Assembly: GCA_963837805.1 (NCBI GenBank)
Contig: CAWIOU010000014.1
Coordinates: 372,001 to 436,000 of the forward strand
Length of the DNA stretch: 64,000 nt
Reading direction: 5' to 3'
Source of the DNA: Bog-756 sp963837805
GTDB lineage: Bacteria > Actinomycetota > Acidimicrobiia > Acidimicrobiales > RAAP-2
Shown in pieces: positions 41,948 to 49,263 of the stretch; the stretch's first letter is position 1; each line of letters opens with the position of its first letter. The notes under the pieces are model-generated. The model had not been told where the DNA came from. It searched no databases and worked only from the letters and a program-made list of their open reading frames with translations. The position numbers were made by a program, and so were the translations under genes.

Positions 41948-43069
41948 TCAGCCCAGCTTGGCGGCGATGGATCCGGCCGAACGCAGCACCGAACCGTCCG
42001 CACCCGCCGCGGAGTATGCGTGTGTGGGGCGGTCCCTGGCCTCGTCGAGGAGATCGGTGAGCAGGGTGGTGAACGGGACCGCCGGCGCCACCCACAGATA
42101 GCGGGCCAGCGATCCGGGCACGGTGTTGATCTCGTTGACGACGAACTGCTCCCCGTCCGAGAGGAAGTCGATCCGGGCGATGCCGCGGACCTGGGCCAGC
42201 GCGGCGATCCGCTCCGAGGCCTGGCGGAGGGCCTTCTCCAACTCCGACGGGATCACCGCCGGGAGCTCGCGGTTGGCGCCGGCCATCCCCTCGCCGGCCA
42301 CGTACTTGTCGCGATAGTCGAGGATGTCGGACGAACCCGGACTGCGGATGGGGCGCTCGACCGCCGACAGCTCCAAGGCCGGCCACGTGCGGACGGCCAC
42401 TTGGAGATCGGTCATCTCGGGCCGGTAGGGCTCGAGCACGGCACCGAAGCGGAGGTGGGCGTTGACCGACAGACGGGCCAGGGCGGTGGCGAAATCCTCG
42501 ACCACCTCGATCCCGATGGAGGAGCCACCGAAGCGTGGCTTCACGATGTACGGTCCGGTGAACGGGGGCGGATCGGACTGGGCGGTCAGCAGCACTCGGG
42601 GAAGGGTGGGCAACCCGTCGGCGGCCACCACCGATCCGAACGCCAGCTTGTCCATGCCCAGGGCGGCACCGGACACGCCGGGTCCCGAGTAGGGCACCCC
42701 GGCGAGATCGAGCGCCGCCTGCAGCGTCCCGTCCTCGCCCGGTCCTCCGTGACAGCACACCAGTGCGGCCTCCAGCTCGAGGACCCGGGACCGGCCGAGG
42801 CGGCCTCCGGACTCGGAGAACCCACCGCCGGGGGCCGCGGCCAGCTGCAGCTTCTTCGCACCACGGGGCACGCCCTCGAGAAATGCTTCCGCCTCCAGCC
42901 CGGGGTCGACCTCGTACCAGTCGCCGGTCTTGGACCAGAGGAGGGACCGGATGGTCATGCCCGCGGCCCGGGGACCGTCGGCCAGTCCGCGCCCGGCCTG
43001 CAGTCCGGTCAGCACGCTGACATCGTGCTCGGGCGATGGACCTCCGAAAATCACGGCTACGTCGGGCAC
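41948..43069 (-). CDS. ddl: D-alanine-D-alanine ligase-like ATP-grasp protein
   Basis: This 373-residue ATP-grasp ligase resembles D-Ala-D-Ala ligase, which makes the terminal dipeptide of peptidoglycan. VAVIFGGPSPEHDVSVLTG at the start, VCCHGGPGEDGTLQAALDLAGVPYSGPGV, IVKPRFGGSSIGIEVV and VVNEINTVPGSL are the family hallmarks. VNEINT is the metal-binding Glu-Asn. It differs enough from house-keeping Ddl that another dipeptide product is possible. The GTG at 43069 has GGAGGA about 11 nt upstream. Confidence 0.88.
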   Translation of the reverse strand: MPDVAVIFGGPSPEHDVSVLTGLQAGRGLADGPRAAGMTIRSLLWSKTGDWYEVDPGLEAEAFLEGVPRGAKKLQLAAAPGGGFSESGGRLGRSRVLELEAALVCCHGGPGEDGTLQAALDLAGVPYSGPGVSGAALGMDKLAFGSVVAADGLPTLPRVLLTAQSDPPPFTGPYIVKPRFGGSSIGIEVVEDFATALARLSVNAHLRFGAVLEPYRPEMTDLQVAVRTWPALELSAVERPIRSPGSSDILDYRDKYVAGEGMAGANRELPAVIPSELEKALRQASERIAALAQVRGIARIDFLSDGEQFVVNEINTVPGSLARYLWVAPAVPFTTLLTDLLDEARDRPTHAYSAAGADGSVLRSAGSIAAKLG

Positions 43070-43242
43070 GGTGGGTTGGTTCCTCCGATCGGGCAACTGG
43101 TGGGACCCGGGCCGTCGATGGGCGGTCCGGCTCGGCGGGCAACGTGTCAAGGGTACTCAAGCACCATGGCGCACCCGGCGACGTCGGCGATCCTCCCAGT
43201 TCAAACCCGGTCGACTCCGGCCGACCCGTCCGACGGGTGGCC

Positions 43243-44076
43243 TCAGCGGCCCAGCGCGGCGCGGACCCGCCGCTCCGCCTGGCGCAGCTTGCGGCTGCCG
43301 GCCGGTGCCAGGGCGTGGAGGAGGCGTTCCGTCTTCAGCTTCTCGAGGTTCTCGGACCGGAACGGCTTCGAGGGGAGCAGTCCCCGGACGGTCGGCCAGT
43401 CCCCGGGGACGCGGTGCAACTGCTCGGCCATCGAGCCGTTGTCGAGATCGCCATAGGGCATGGCCAGGTACTGTCCGACGATCTCGTCGTACCGGTCGGG
43501 GAGGACGGTCGACGACGGGTCGAGGTTGCCGATGATGCCCAGTCCGCTCGGTCCCGAGTCGGCCACCGCCACTTCGAGATCGGGACGCCAGTGGCGGAGG
43601 GCAAGGATCAGCCGCCAGATATCACCGGTCCAGAGGTTGGTGATCCGTTCCCGCGACGCGCTCGCCTCGTCGATGGGCAGGCAGTCATGGACGAGGACGG
43701 TGGTCAGTCCGTTGGATGCCCGCTCGAGGTTGATGAAATCGCGGAGGGCGAATTCGAAGTGGTGCATGCCGTCGATGAAGGCCAGATCGAGAGGCAGACC
43801 GCCGAACAGGGCACCGAGATCGTGGGTGGCGAAGAAGTCGTCGCTGGTGAGGCTGAAGATGCGGGTCTGCCTCCCCATCGGGAAGCGCGGCTTCGGTTCG
43901 GGATCGATGCCGATGCAATCGGTGCCCGGGAGGGCGCGGGTCATCGAACGCCCCGTCGATACACCGATCTCGACGTAGGTGCGGGGAAGGAGATGCTGGT
44001 AGATACGGTCGAGCAGATCCAGATACTCGGGGCTCGGCTGGTTGCACCGCCCGTAGGTCCAGTCGATCAAATTCAT
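43243..44076 (-). CDS. Class I SAM-dependent methyltransferase (Methyltransf_24-like)
   Basis: The 277-residue protein shows the SAM motif YVEIGVSTGRSM (34-45) and AFIDGMHHFEFALRDFINLERA, typical of methyltransferases and related enzymes acting on small molecules or glycans. The C-terminal third (LRHWRPDLEVAVADSG to the end) is less conserved and Arg-rich at the end. The substrate is unknown. TACCAT lies exactly 6 nt before the ATG at 44076, which supports this start. Confidence 0.82.
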   Translation of the reverse strand: MNLIDWTYGRCNQPSPEYLDLLDRIYQHLLPRTYVEIGVSTGRSMTRALPGTDCIGIDPEPKPRFPMGRQTRIFSLTSDDFFATHDLGALFGGLPLDLAFIDGMHHFEFALRDFINLERASNGLTTVLVHDCLPIDEASASRERITNLWTGDIWRLILALRHWRPDLEVAVADSGPSGLGIIGNLDPSSTVLPDRYDEIVGQYLAMPYGDLDNGSMAEQLHRVPGDWPTVRGLLPSKPFRSENLEKLKTERLLHALAPAGSRKLRQAERRVRAALGR

Positions 44077-44082
44077 TGGTGC

Positions 44083-44088
44083 ATGGTA
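44083..44088 (-). promoter_or_regulatory. Leaderless-type -10 (TACCAT) for the methyltransferase
   Basis: TACCAT on the minus strand ends 6 nt before the ATG at 44076; it is the same hexamer as for the MFS gene. Confidence 0.6.
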
Positions 44089-44163
44089 TCCGGCGGCCCT
44101 GCGCACCCACTTGACCGCAGCCGGTCCGAGCGGGTGATCACCGGCGGGCTGCGCTTCCCATGA

Positions 44164-44169
44164 GATGCT
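44164..44169 (+). promoter_or_regulatory. Leaderless-type -10 (GATGCT) for the secreted esterase
   Basis: GATGCT ends 6 nt before the ATG at 44176. Confidence 0.5.
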
Positions 44170-44175
44170 CTGGCC

Positions 44176-45108
44176 ATGGCGGGTGACCCACGGCCGACGG
44201 GCACGGCGTGGAGCCGGCGGCGATTCCTCCGGGTCGGCCTCGGAGGAGCAGCGGTGGTCGTGGTGGCCGGCTCGACCGGCTTCGAACTGGTGTCCCACGG
44301 AGTTCTCCCCGGAAAGCAGAGGCTCGACGAACTCGACGGCGCCTGTTCGGTGTCGCATCCACCGTTCACGTTCGCCCCGCTGGGCCCTTCGCTGTCGGGG
44401 TCGTTCTTCTCCAAGGCCCGGAACAGATCGGTGGGCTACACGCTGGCCTATCCCCCCGGCCACGCACCCGGGGCCGCCCTGCCCCTGATCGTGATGCTCC
44501 ACGGGTTCGGTGGGAACCACCGGACCGCGCTGGCCGACATGTCACCGGCCCAGGCCGTCGCCCTCCGGGTGGACGGGCACCCGTTGACGCCCATGGCCAT
44601 GGTGACGGTGGACGGAGGCGGCGGCTACTGGAACCCCCATCCCGGCGATGATCCCCAGGCCATGGTGGTCGACGAACTCATTCCGCTCTGCCGCGCCCAC
44701 AACCTCGGACGCCCGCCACACAGGATCGGGACCATGGGCATCTCGATGGGCGGTTACGGCGCCCTCCTGCTGGCCGAGAGGTATCCGGCGCTCATCTCGT
44801 CGGTGGCCGCCATCAGTCCCGCCATCTGGACGAGCTATGCGGAGGCCCAGTCGGCCAACCCCGGGGCCTATGCCTCAGCCGAGTCGTTCAAGGCCGCGGA
44901 CGCCGTGACCCACGCCCATTCGCTCGACGGATCCACCGTTCGTGTGGCATCAGGGAGCGACGATCCCTTTCACCCCGGCGTGCAGTCCCTGGCCGAGGCC
45001 CTGCCCGCCGGGGCCACGGTCGAGATCTCCTCCGGATGTCACACCGGTTCGTTCTTCGCCTCCCAGGAACCACCCTCGCTGCAGTTTCTGGGCCGGCACC
45101 TCGCGTGA
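44176..45108 (+). CDS. Tat-exported esterase-like alpha/beta hydrolase
   Basis: The 310-residue protein has a twin-arginine signal (SRRRFLRVG, residues 13-21, followed by a hydrophobic stretch), so it is predicted to be exported folded. The hydrolase domain has an HGFGG oxyanion segment, the nucleophile Ser190 in GISMGGYG and a late SGCHTGSFF with the likely catalytic His. It resembles esterase D/antigen 85-like folds. The natural ester is unknown. Confidence 0.85.
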   Translation: MAGDPRPTGTAWSRRRFLRVGLGGAAVVVVAGSTGFELVSHGVLPGKQRLDELDGACSVSHPPFTFAPLGPSLSGSFFSKARNRSVGYTLAYPPGHAPGAALPLIVMLHGFGGNHRTALADMSPAQAVALRVDGHPLTPMAMVTVDGGGGYWNPHPGDDPQAMVVDELIPLCRAHNLGRPPHRIGTMGISMGGYGALLLAERYPALISSVAAISPAIWTSYAEAQSANPGAYASAESFKAADAVTHAHSLDGSTVRVASGSDDPFHPGVQSLAEALPAGATVEISSGCHTGSFFASQEPPSLQFLGRHLA

Positions 45109-45152
45109 TCCCGGTCCCCTGCCCTCCCGGCCACCGAGCCACGACGCAGCGC

Positions 45153-45158
45153 GATACT
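45153..45158 (+). promoter_or_regulatory. Leaderless-type -10 (GATACT) for the VOC gene
   Basis: GATACT ends 6 nt before the GTG at 45165. Confidence 0.55.
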
Positions 45159-45164
45159 GGTGAC

Positions 45165-45581
45165 GTGGACCAACGCCTCTCGGTCGTCACGCTCGGGGTG
45201 GCCGACACCGGCGCGTCTCGCGCTTTCTACGAAGCGTTGGGGTGGGCGGGGGAGTCGCCCGACGGCGACGTGGTCTTCTTTCAGGCCGGGGGCATGATCG
45301 TCGCCCTCTGGGGTCGCCAGCAGTTGGCCGAGGACAGTGCCGTTACCGACGGTGGCGGGTGGGGTGGCGTGACCCTGGCCTACAACGCATCCTCGCCGGC
45401 CGAAGTCGATGCCGTCCTCGAGACCGCCCGACGAGCGGGAGCGTCGATCGGGCGTGAGGGTGCGACCACGTTCTGGGGCGGCTATTCCGGTATCTTCGTC
45501 GATCCCGACGGGCACCCGTGGGAGGTGGCCCACAACCCTGGATGGCGCCTCGCCGAAGACGGCTCGGTCCACCTCCGCTGA
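45165..45581 (+). CDS. VOC family (glyoxalase-like) protein
   Basis: The 138-residue protein is a vicinal-oxygen-chelate fold protein with paired beta-alpha-beta-beta-beta modules. SVVTLGVADTGASRAFYEALGW opens the first module, and SGIFVDPDGHPWEVAHNPGW, with the usual Asp-Pro-Asp-Gly turn, closes the second. The family includes glyoxalases, dioxygenases and resistance proteins; its function here cannot be assigned. The GTG start is supported by the adjacent -10; a longer upstream frame would overlap the esterase. Confidence 0.88.
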   Translation: MDQRLSVVTLGVADTGASRAFYEALGWAGESPDGDVVFFQAGGMIVALWGRQQLAEDSAVTDGGGWGGVTLAYNASSPAEVDAVLETARRAGASIGREGATTFWGGYSGIFVDPDGHPWEVAHNPGWRLAEDGSVHLR

Positions 45582-45708
45582 CCAGCCAGGGTCGGGTCGC
45601 ACCTCCACCGCATCGGATCCGCCAACGTCCTCTCATTCCAGCTCGGCATTGATGATCGCAGTCCGAGGACGAGGCGCCGGATGGAGGAGATGACCGTCAC
45701 CGCCCTGT

Positions 45709-45714
45709 TACCCT
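45709..45714 (+). promoter_or_regulatory. Candidate -10 (TACCCT) for the hydrolase at 45755
   Basis: TACCCT would give a leader of about 35 nt that contains GAGGAGG just before the ATG. Confidence 0.45.
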
Positions 45715-45754
45715 GTCGCTCCGACCAGTGCGGCTCGGCCGGCGAGGAGGTGCC

Positions 45755-46474
45755 ATGGCGACATACGTACTCGTGCACGGAGGCGGCCACGGCGGATGGT
45801 GCTACCAGCCTGTGGCCCGGATCCTCCGATCGGAAGGGCACGAGGTCTACGCCCCCACCATGACCGGCCTCGGGGAACGGGCCCACCTGCTCGACGGCAA
45901 GGTGGACCTGAACCGGCACATCGAAGACATCGTGGCCGTGCTCCAATTCGAGGATCTGCACGACGTGATCCTTGTTGGTCACAGCTACGGCGGCATGGTG
46001 ATCACGGGAGTGGCCGACCGGGCGGCCGAGCGGGTCGGCCGCCTCGTGTACCTGGACGCGGCCACCCCGGTCAACGGCCAGTCGCTGGTCGACGTGGCCG
46101 GTCCGATCATCGAGGCCGTCCGCCCGGCCGGTGTGGTGGTCGACGGGGTCGAGTTGGTGCTCCTGCCGTCGCCCGAAGCGGGCATGTTCTACGGAGTCAC
46201 CGATGCCGACGACCTCGCTTGGATGGCCGACCGGTTGACCGGTCACCCGTGGACGTGCTTCGAGCAACGACTCCAGCTGACCAACGAGCCAGCCCTGTGG
46301 GCCATCCCGCAGTACCACATCGTGTGTACGTCGACGGTGGCCACCCGGGACCCCGACCTGATGGCAAGAGCGTGTGCCCAGGGCCGACTCTGGGAGATCG
46401 ACACCGGACACGACCTGATGATCACGGAGCCCCAACGGGTTGCCGGGGCGCTCGACGAGGTGGCCACCGCCTGA
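45755..46474 (+). CDS. Alpha/beta hydrolase (EstC/hydroxynitrile-lyase-like)
   Basis: The 239-residue protein has HGGGHGGW at the oxyanion position (8-15), nucleophile Ser77 in VGHSYGGM and a late TGHDLMI with the catalytic His. The overall pattern is that of small esterases related to plant salicylate methylesterases and hydroxynitrile lyases. It has no signal peptide. The ATG has a clear GAGGAGG at 45744-45750. Confidence 0.88.
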   Translation: MATYVLVHGGGHGGWCYQPVARILRSEGHEVYAPTMTGLGERAHLLDGKVDLNRHIEDIVAVLQFEDLHDVILVGHSYGGMVITGVADRAAERVGRLVYLDAATPVNGQSLVDVAGPIIEAVRPAGVVVDGVELVLLPSPEAGMFYGVTDADDLAWMADRLTGHPWTCFEQRLQLTNEPALWAIPQYHIVCTSTVATRDPDLMARACAQGRLWEIDTGHDLMITEPQRVAGALDEVATA

Positions 46475-46510
46475 CGGTGGCGGAGACCAGAGCCGGCCAG
46501 TCAGCGCCCC

Positions 46511-46972
46511 TCAGTCAAGTGGTATTCCCGCCTGATGAAGTGCAGCTGCCAGCTTGTCATGCACCCAGCCGCCGTCTCGTTGCTCGACGGTCCAGCGTGC
46601 CTCCTGACCGTCTCTGGTCCTCACCGTGATATCCGTGGTCACCTTTGGTCCCTGGGGTGCGCCCGTCAGCCCCCGGCCGCCGTGCAGAGCGCCAAAGGCC
46701 AGAAGGGGATCAGGGGACACCGATCGGTCGTCGATTCCCCGTTGCGCGATGACAACGGATATGACATCGGTCAGCGGAAGGCTGTGGGTGAGCTTGAGCT
46801 CGCCGTGGCCGATCCTCCCATCGTCGATACGGAAATGGTGGCCGTGCCGGCCGAGGGCCTGGTGGCCTCCGATGTACTTGCAGTCGACCGGAAATGAGAT
46901 CGTGACCCTGCCCGGCGGATCCGGCTCTGATCCGTCCTTGGCCGACCCATCCCCCATCTGGTCGTCCCCCAT
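46511..46972 (-). CDS. Hypothetical protein
   Basis: I do not recognise this 153-residue protein. It has a beta-rich core (RVTISFPVDCKYIGG, HHFRIDDGRIGHGELKL, SVVIAQRG) and a C-terminal TTDITVRTRDGQEARWTVEQRDGGWVHDKL that resembles the last strands and helix of small PH-like or SHOCT-associated domains. There is no signal peptide or membrane segment. The start is uncertain: the ATG at 46972 fits the conserved-looking part, but the frame stays open to 47149. Confidence 0.55.
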   Translation of the reverse strand: MGDDQMGDGSAKDGSEPDPPGRVTISFPVDCKYIGGHQALGRHGHHFRIDDGRIGHGELKLTHSLPLTDVISVVIAQRGIDDRSVSPDPLLAFGALHGGRGLTGAPQGPKVTTDITVRTRDGQEARWTVEQRDGGWVHDKLAAALHQAGIPLD

Positions 46973-47127
46973 CCGTGGCGCCGATTGTGGATTCACGGTA
47001 GTGGAGCGGGCACCCCGTAGCGGCCCGAACCGCGATTCTGTCCAGGGGACGAGCAGGTCGCTCGACGGTGGCGCCAGGGACCGCCCGAGGTGTCGGTGAC
47101 GCTCCTGCACCGGGACCGACGACACGG

Positions 47128-47133
47128 TAGGTT
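47128..47133 (+). promoter_or_regulatory. Candidate -10 (TAGGTT) for the repeat-rich secreted protein
   Basis: TAGGTT would give a leader of about 25 nt carrying AGGAGG at 47151-47156, five nt before the ATG. Confidence 0.5.
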
Positions 47134-47161
47134 GCCGTGAGCGAACCAACAGGAGGTCGAG

Positions 47162-48097
47162 ATGCGGGCATTTCGTCGGACGTTGATGATCGTGCTACCG
47201 ATCCTGTTGTCGGCCATGCTCATGGCACCAGCTCCGGCCGGTGCCGGGGCGAAGGTCCCGCCCCTCGCTTCCGGCTACTGGCTGGCCGGCGCCGACGGAG
47301 GAGTCTTCGCCTTCGGCGCACCCTTCTTCGGATCGGGGGTCGGCTCGGGCACCGCTCCCGGGGCGTGCACGTTCAGCCCCCAGGCCCCCAGCCCGGTCAA
47401 CTCAGCCCTTGGCTGTGCCGCCATCGCGGCAACCCCGAGTGGGGACGGGTACTGGTTGGTGAACGCCTATCGATGGGTGAACCCCTACGGAAAGGCCGGC
47501 AATCCGGACGAGAGCGGGTGCACGTCGCTCAACGGGGCGACCGGTCGGTGGGTGGGAATGGCATCTTCGACCTCAGGGGCCGGCTTCTGGCTGGTCAGCT
47601 CCAACGGCGGCGTCGTGGGGTGTGGCGACGCTCAGCCTCCCTATGGCGGGTTGACATCGACGGCGCTCACGGCTCCGGTGGTGGGGATGGCGGGGACTCC
47701 CGATGGCAAGGGCTATTGGCTGGTGGCCGCCGACGGGGGCGTCTTCTCGTTCGGCGAGGCCGGTTTCTACGGGTCGATGGGAGGGACGGCTCTCAAAGAA
47801 CCTGTGGTCGGGATGGCCGCCACCCCGGACGGGAAGGGCTACTGGCTCGTGGCCGCCGACGGAGGTGTCTTCTCGTTCGGCGATGCATCCTTCTTCGGCT
47901 CCATGGGGGGTCAGCGTCTCGATGCCCCGGTGGTGGGGATGGCACGGGCACCGGACGGAAAGGGCTACTGGTTGGCAGCGGCCGACGGAGGGGTCTTCTC
48001 GTTCGGTTCTGCCCCGTTCGAAGGCTCGATGGCGGGAAGCTCGCTGACCGGTCCCATCGTCGGCATCGCCACCGATCGGTCAGCAGCTCCGGGGTGA
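47162..48097 (+). CDS. Secreted YWLVAADGG-repeat protein
   Basis: The 311-residue protein has a Sec signal peptide (RRTLMIVLPILLSAMLMAPAPAGA, about 5-28). The rest is built of about six repeats of roughly 42 residues, each with GYWLVAADGGVFSFG, FYGSMGG and APVVGMAATPDGKG; the first two units are degenerate and carry Cys residues. The pattern fits a beta-propeller-like or similar all-beta repeat fold. Proteins with these repeats are common in Acidimicrobiia as extracellular domains; no function is established. The ATG has AGGAGG five nt upstream. Confidence 0.82.
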   Translation: MRAFRRTLMIVLPILLSAMLMAPAPAGAGAKVPPLASGYWLAGADGGVFAFGAPFFGSGVGSGTAPGACTFSPQAPSPVNSALGCAAIAATPSGDGYWLVNAYRWVNPYGKAGNPDESGCTSLNGATGRWVGMASSTSGAGFWLVSSNGGVVGCGDAQPPYGGLTSTALTAPVVGMAGTPDGKGYWLVAADGGVFSFGEAGFYGSMGGTALKEPVVGMAATPDGKGYWLVAADGGVFSFGDASFFGSMGGQRLDAPVVGMARAPDGKGYWLAAADGGVFSFGSAPFEGSMAGSSLTGPIVGIATDRSAAPG

Positions 48098-48150
48098 ATC
48101 GTCGCCGGCGTCCGCTCGGAGCGATCCATTCCGGCAGAGCCATTGGCGAC

Positions 48151-48798
48151 TCAGGAGTCGTGAAATCTCTGATAGGTCGTCGGGGTTGACGCCGAGTCCT
48201 CCGCCGTCTGTTGGCGCAGGACGGCAAGCAACTCCTTGTCGAGCCGGGACTTCTCCCGTCGGAGCACCTGGATCTCCGATCGCAGGCCTTCCAGCTCCTG
48301 CTGGTTCTGCCGAAGGTCTCGAACCCGGTTGCCGAGCTTTGTCGTCGTCTCGGCCAGTTCATTCCGCTCGCGCCTCAACGTCGACACTTCATTCATGAGA
48401 CCGACGAGTTCGACCCGGATGACGTCTCGCTGATGTCTCAGATTCGGTATCTGGCTCTTGAGATGCGCCGCTTCTGCTCGGATCTCGCTCCGGTCAGCAC
48501 CCTCGCGGCCGTCACCCGCTCCCCTGGGGTCCGCGCCACCCGAACCGGGCTGCCGCCCACCCACCAACGTCCTCCCCCTCACTCGAGGGGATGCGCACTC
48601 GGGACACGCAACCAGCTCCGGCACCGGGGCCGGTCGCGGAGCCACTCGAGGCGGCGCCTGGGGCGAGATGAGGGACGAGACGCCGGGGCCGCCACCCGAC
48701 GCTCCCACTGTTGTCCAACGAGACCCGTCCCACCAACGCAGGATGCTCGGAATCTGAAGGTCAGGGCACCAACCCGCAGATACTCTCCCTTCAGCCAC
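48151..48798 (-). CDS. DUF2510 and coiled-coil protein
   Basis: The 215-residue protein begins with a DUF2510 domain (AGWCPDLQIPSILRWWDGSRWTT, about 8-30), a short Trp-rich actinobacterial module. A Pro-rich linker contains a CPEC pair, and a long coiled coil (about 105-200) is rich in Arg, Glu, Leu and Gln. There is no membrane segment. It may be a scaffold or cell-envelope-associated protein; no function can be given. The GTG at 48798 has GGAGGAGG close upstream. Confidence 0.65.
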   Translation of the reverse strand: MAEGRVSAGWCPDLQIPSILRWWDGSRWTTVGASGGGPGVSSLISPQAPPRVAPRPAPVPELVACPECASPRVRGRTLVGGRQPGSGGADPRGAGDGREGADRSEIRAEAAHLKSQIPNLRHQRDVIRVELVGLMNEVSTLRRERNELAETTTKLGNRVRDLRQNQQELEGLRSEIQVLRREKSRLDKELLAVLRQQTAEDSASTPTTYQRFHDS

Positions 48799-48956
48799 CG
48801 CCTCCTCCGTTCCCGCGTCCGTACTGAGGCAGTGGTCATCTTTGCATGGTCGGGGCCCGAACCCGGGGACCGGTCCCCGGCCGCTGCCGGCCCTCGACCA
48901 CCCTCACCGACCCTCACCGACGCAAGATCGCCGGCCCGCGGACGGACCGAATGGCC

Positions 48957-49226
48957 CTATCGACCGGTCACCCGCTTCGACACCGAAGGTGACGCAGGAG
49001 CCAACAGAAACGAGGCACTGATTCGGCTCTTCTCCGCAGTAGGCCCCGACGTCCTGCCTCTCCGGCGGTGCCTGAGCGCTTTCCGGGCGGCTTCGAGCTC
49101 CGACAGGCTCAGGACCCCCGTGGTCGGCTCCGGGCGATTGTCGGCGAGCACCTGCCATGCGTTGACGGCCGACCGTTCTTCGCTCGAACGGGACCTCGGG
49201 GATGGCGTGGATCCCTTGCCGGACAT
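48957..49226 (-). CDS. Small hypothetical protein downstream of the Mur ligase
   Basis: This 89-residue frame fills most of the gap between the DUF2510 gene and the Mur ligase. It begins MSGKGSTPSPRSRSS, has a helical middle (LSLSELEAARKALRHRR) and a basic, Ser-rich end. I recognise no family. TACAGT ends 7 nt before the ATG, the same spacing as the leaderless promoters of clear genes, which is my main reason to call it. High-GC DNA gives many open frames, so it could still be spurious. Confidence 0.4.
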   Translation of the reverse strand: MSGKGSTPSPRSRSSEERSAVNAWQVLADNRPEPTTGVLSLSELEAARKALRHRRRGRTSGPTAEKSRISASFLLAPASPSVSKRVTGR

Positions 49227-49233
49227 CGGCACC

Positions 49234-49239
49234 ACTGTA
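49234..49239 (-). promoter_or_regulatory. Leaderless-type -10 (TACAGT) for the small ORF
   Basis: TACAGT on the minus strand ends 7 nt before the ATG at 49226; the same hexamer serves the globin gene. Confidence 0.45.
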
Positions 49240-49263
49240 GCCCCGATCGCCTCACCATCCTCA

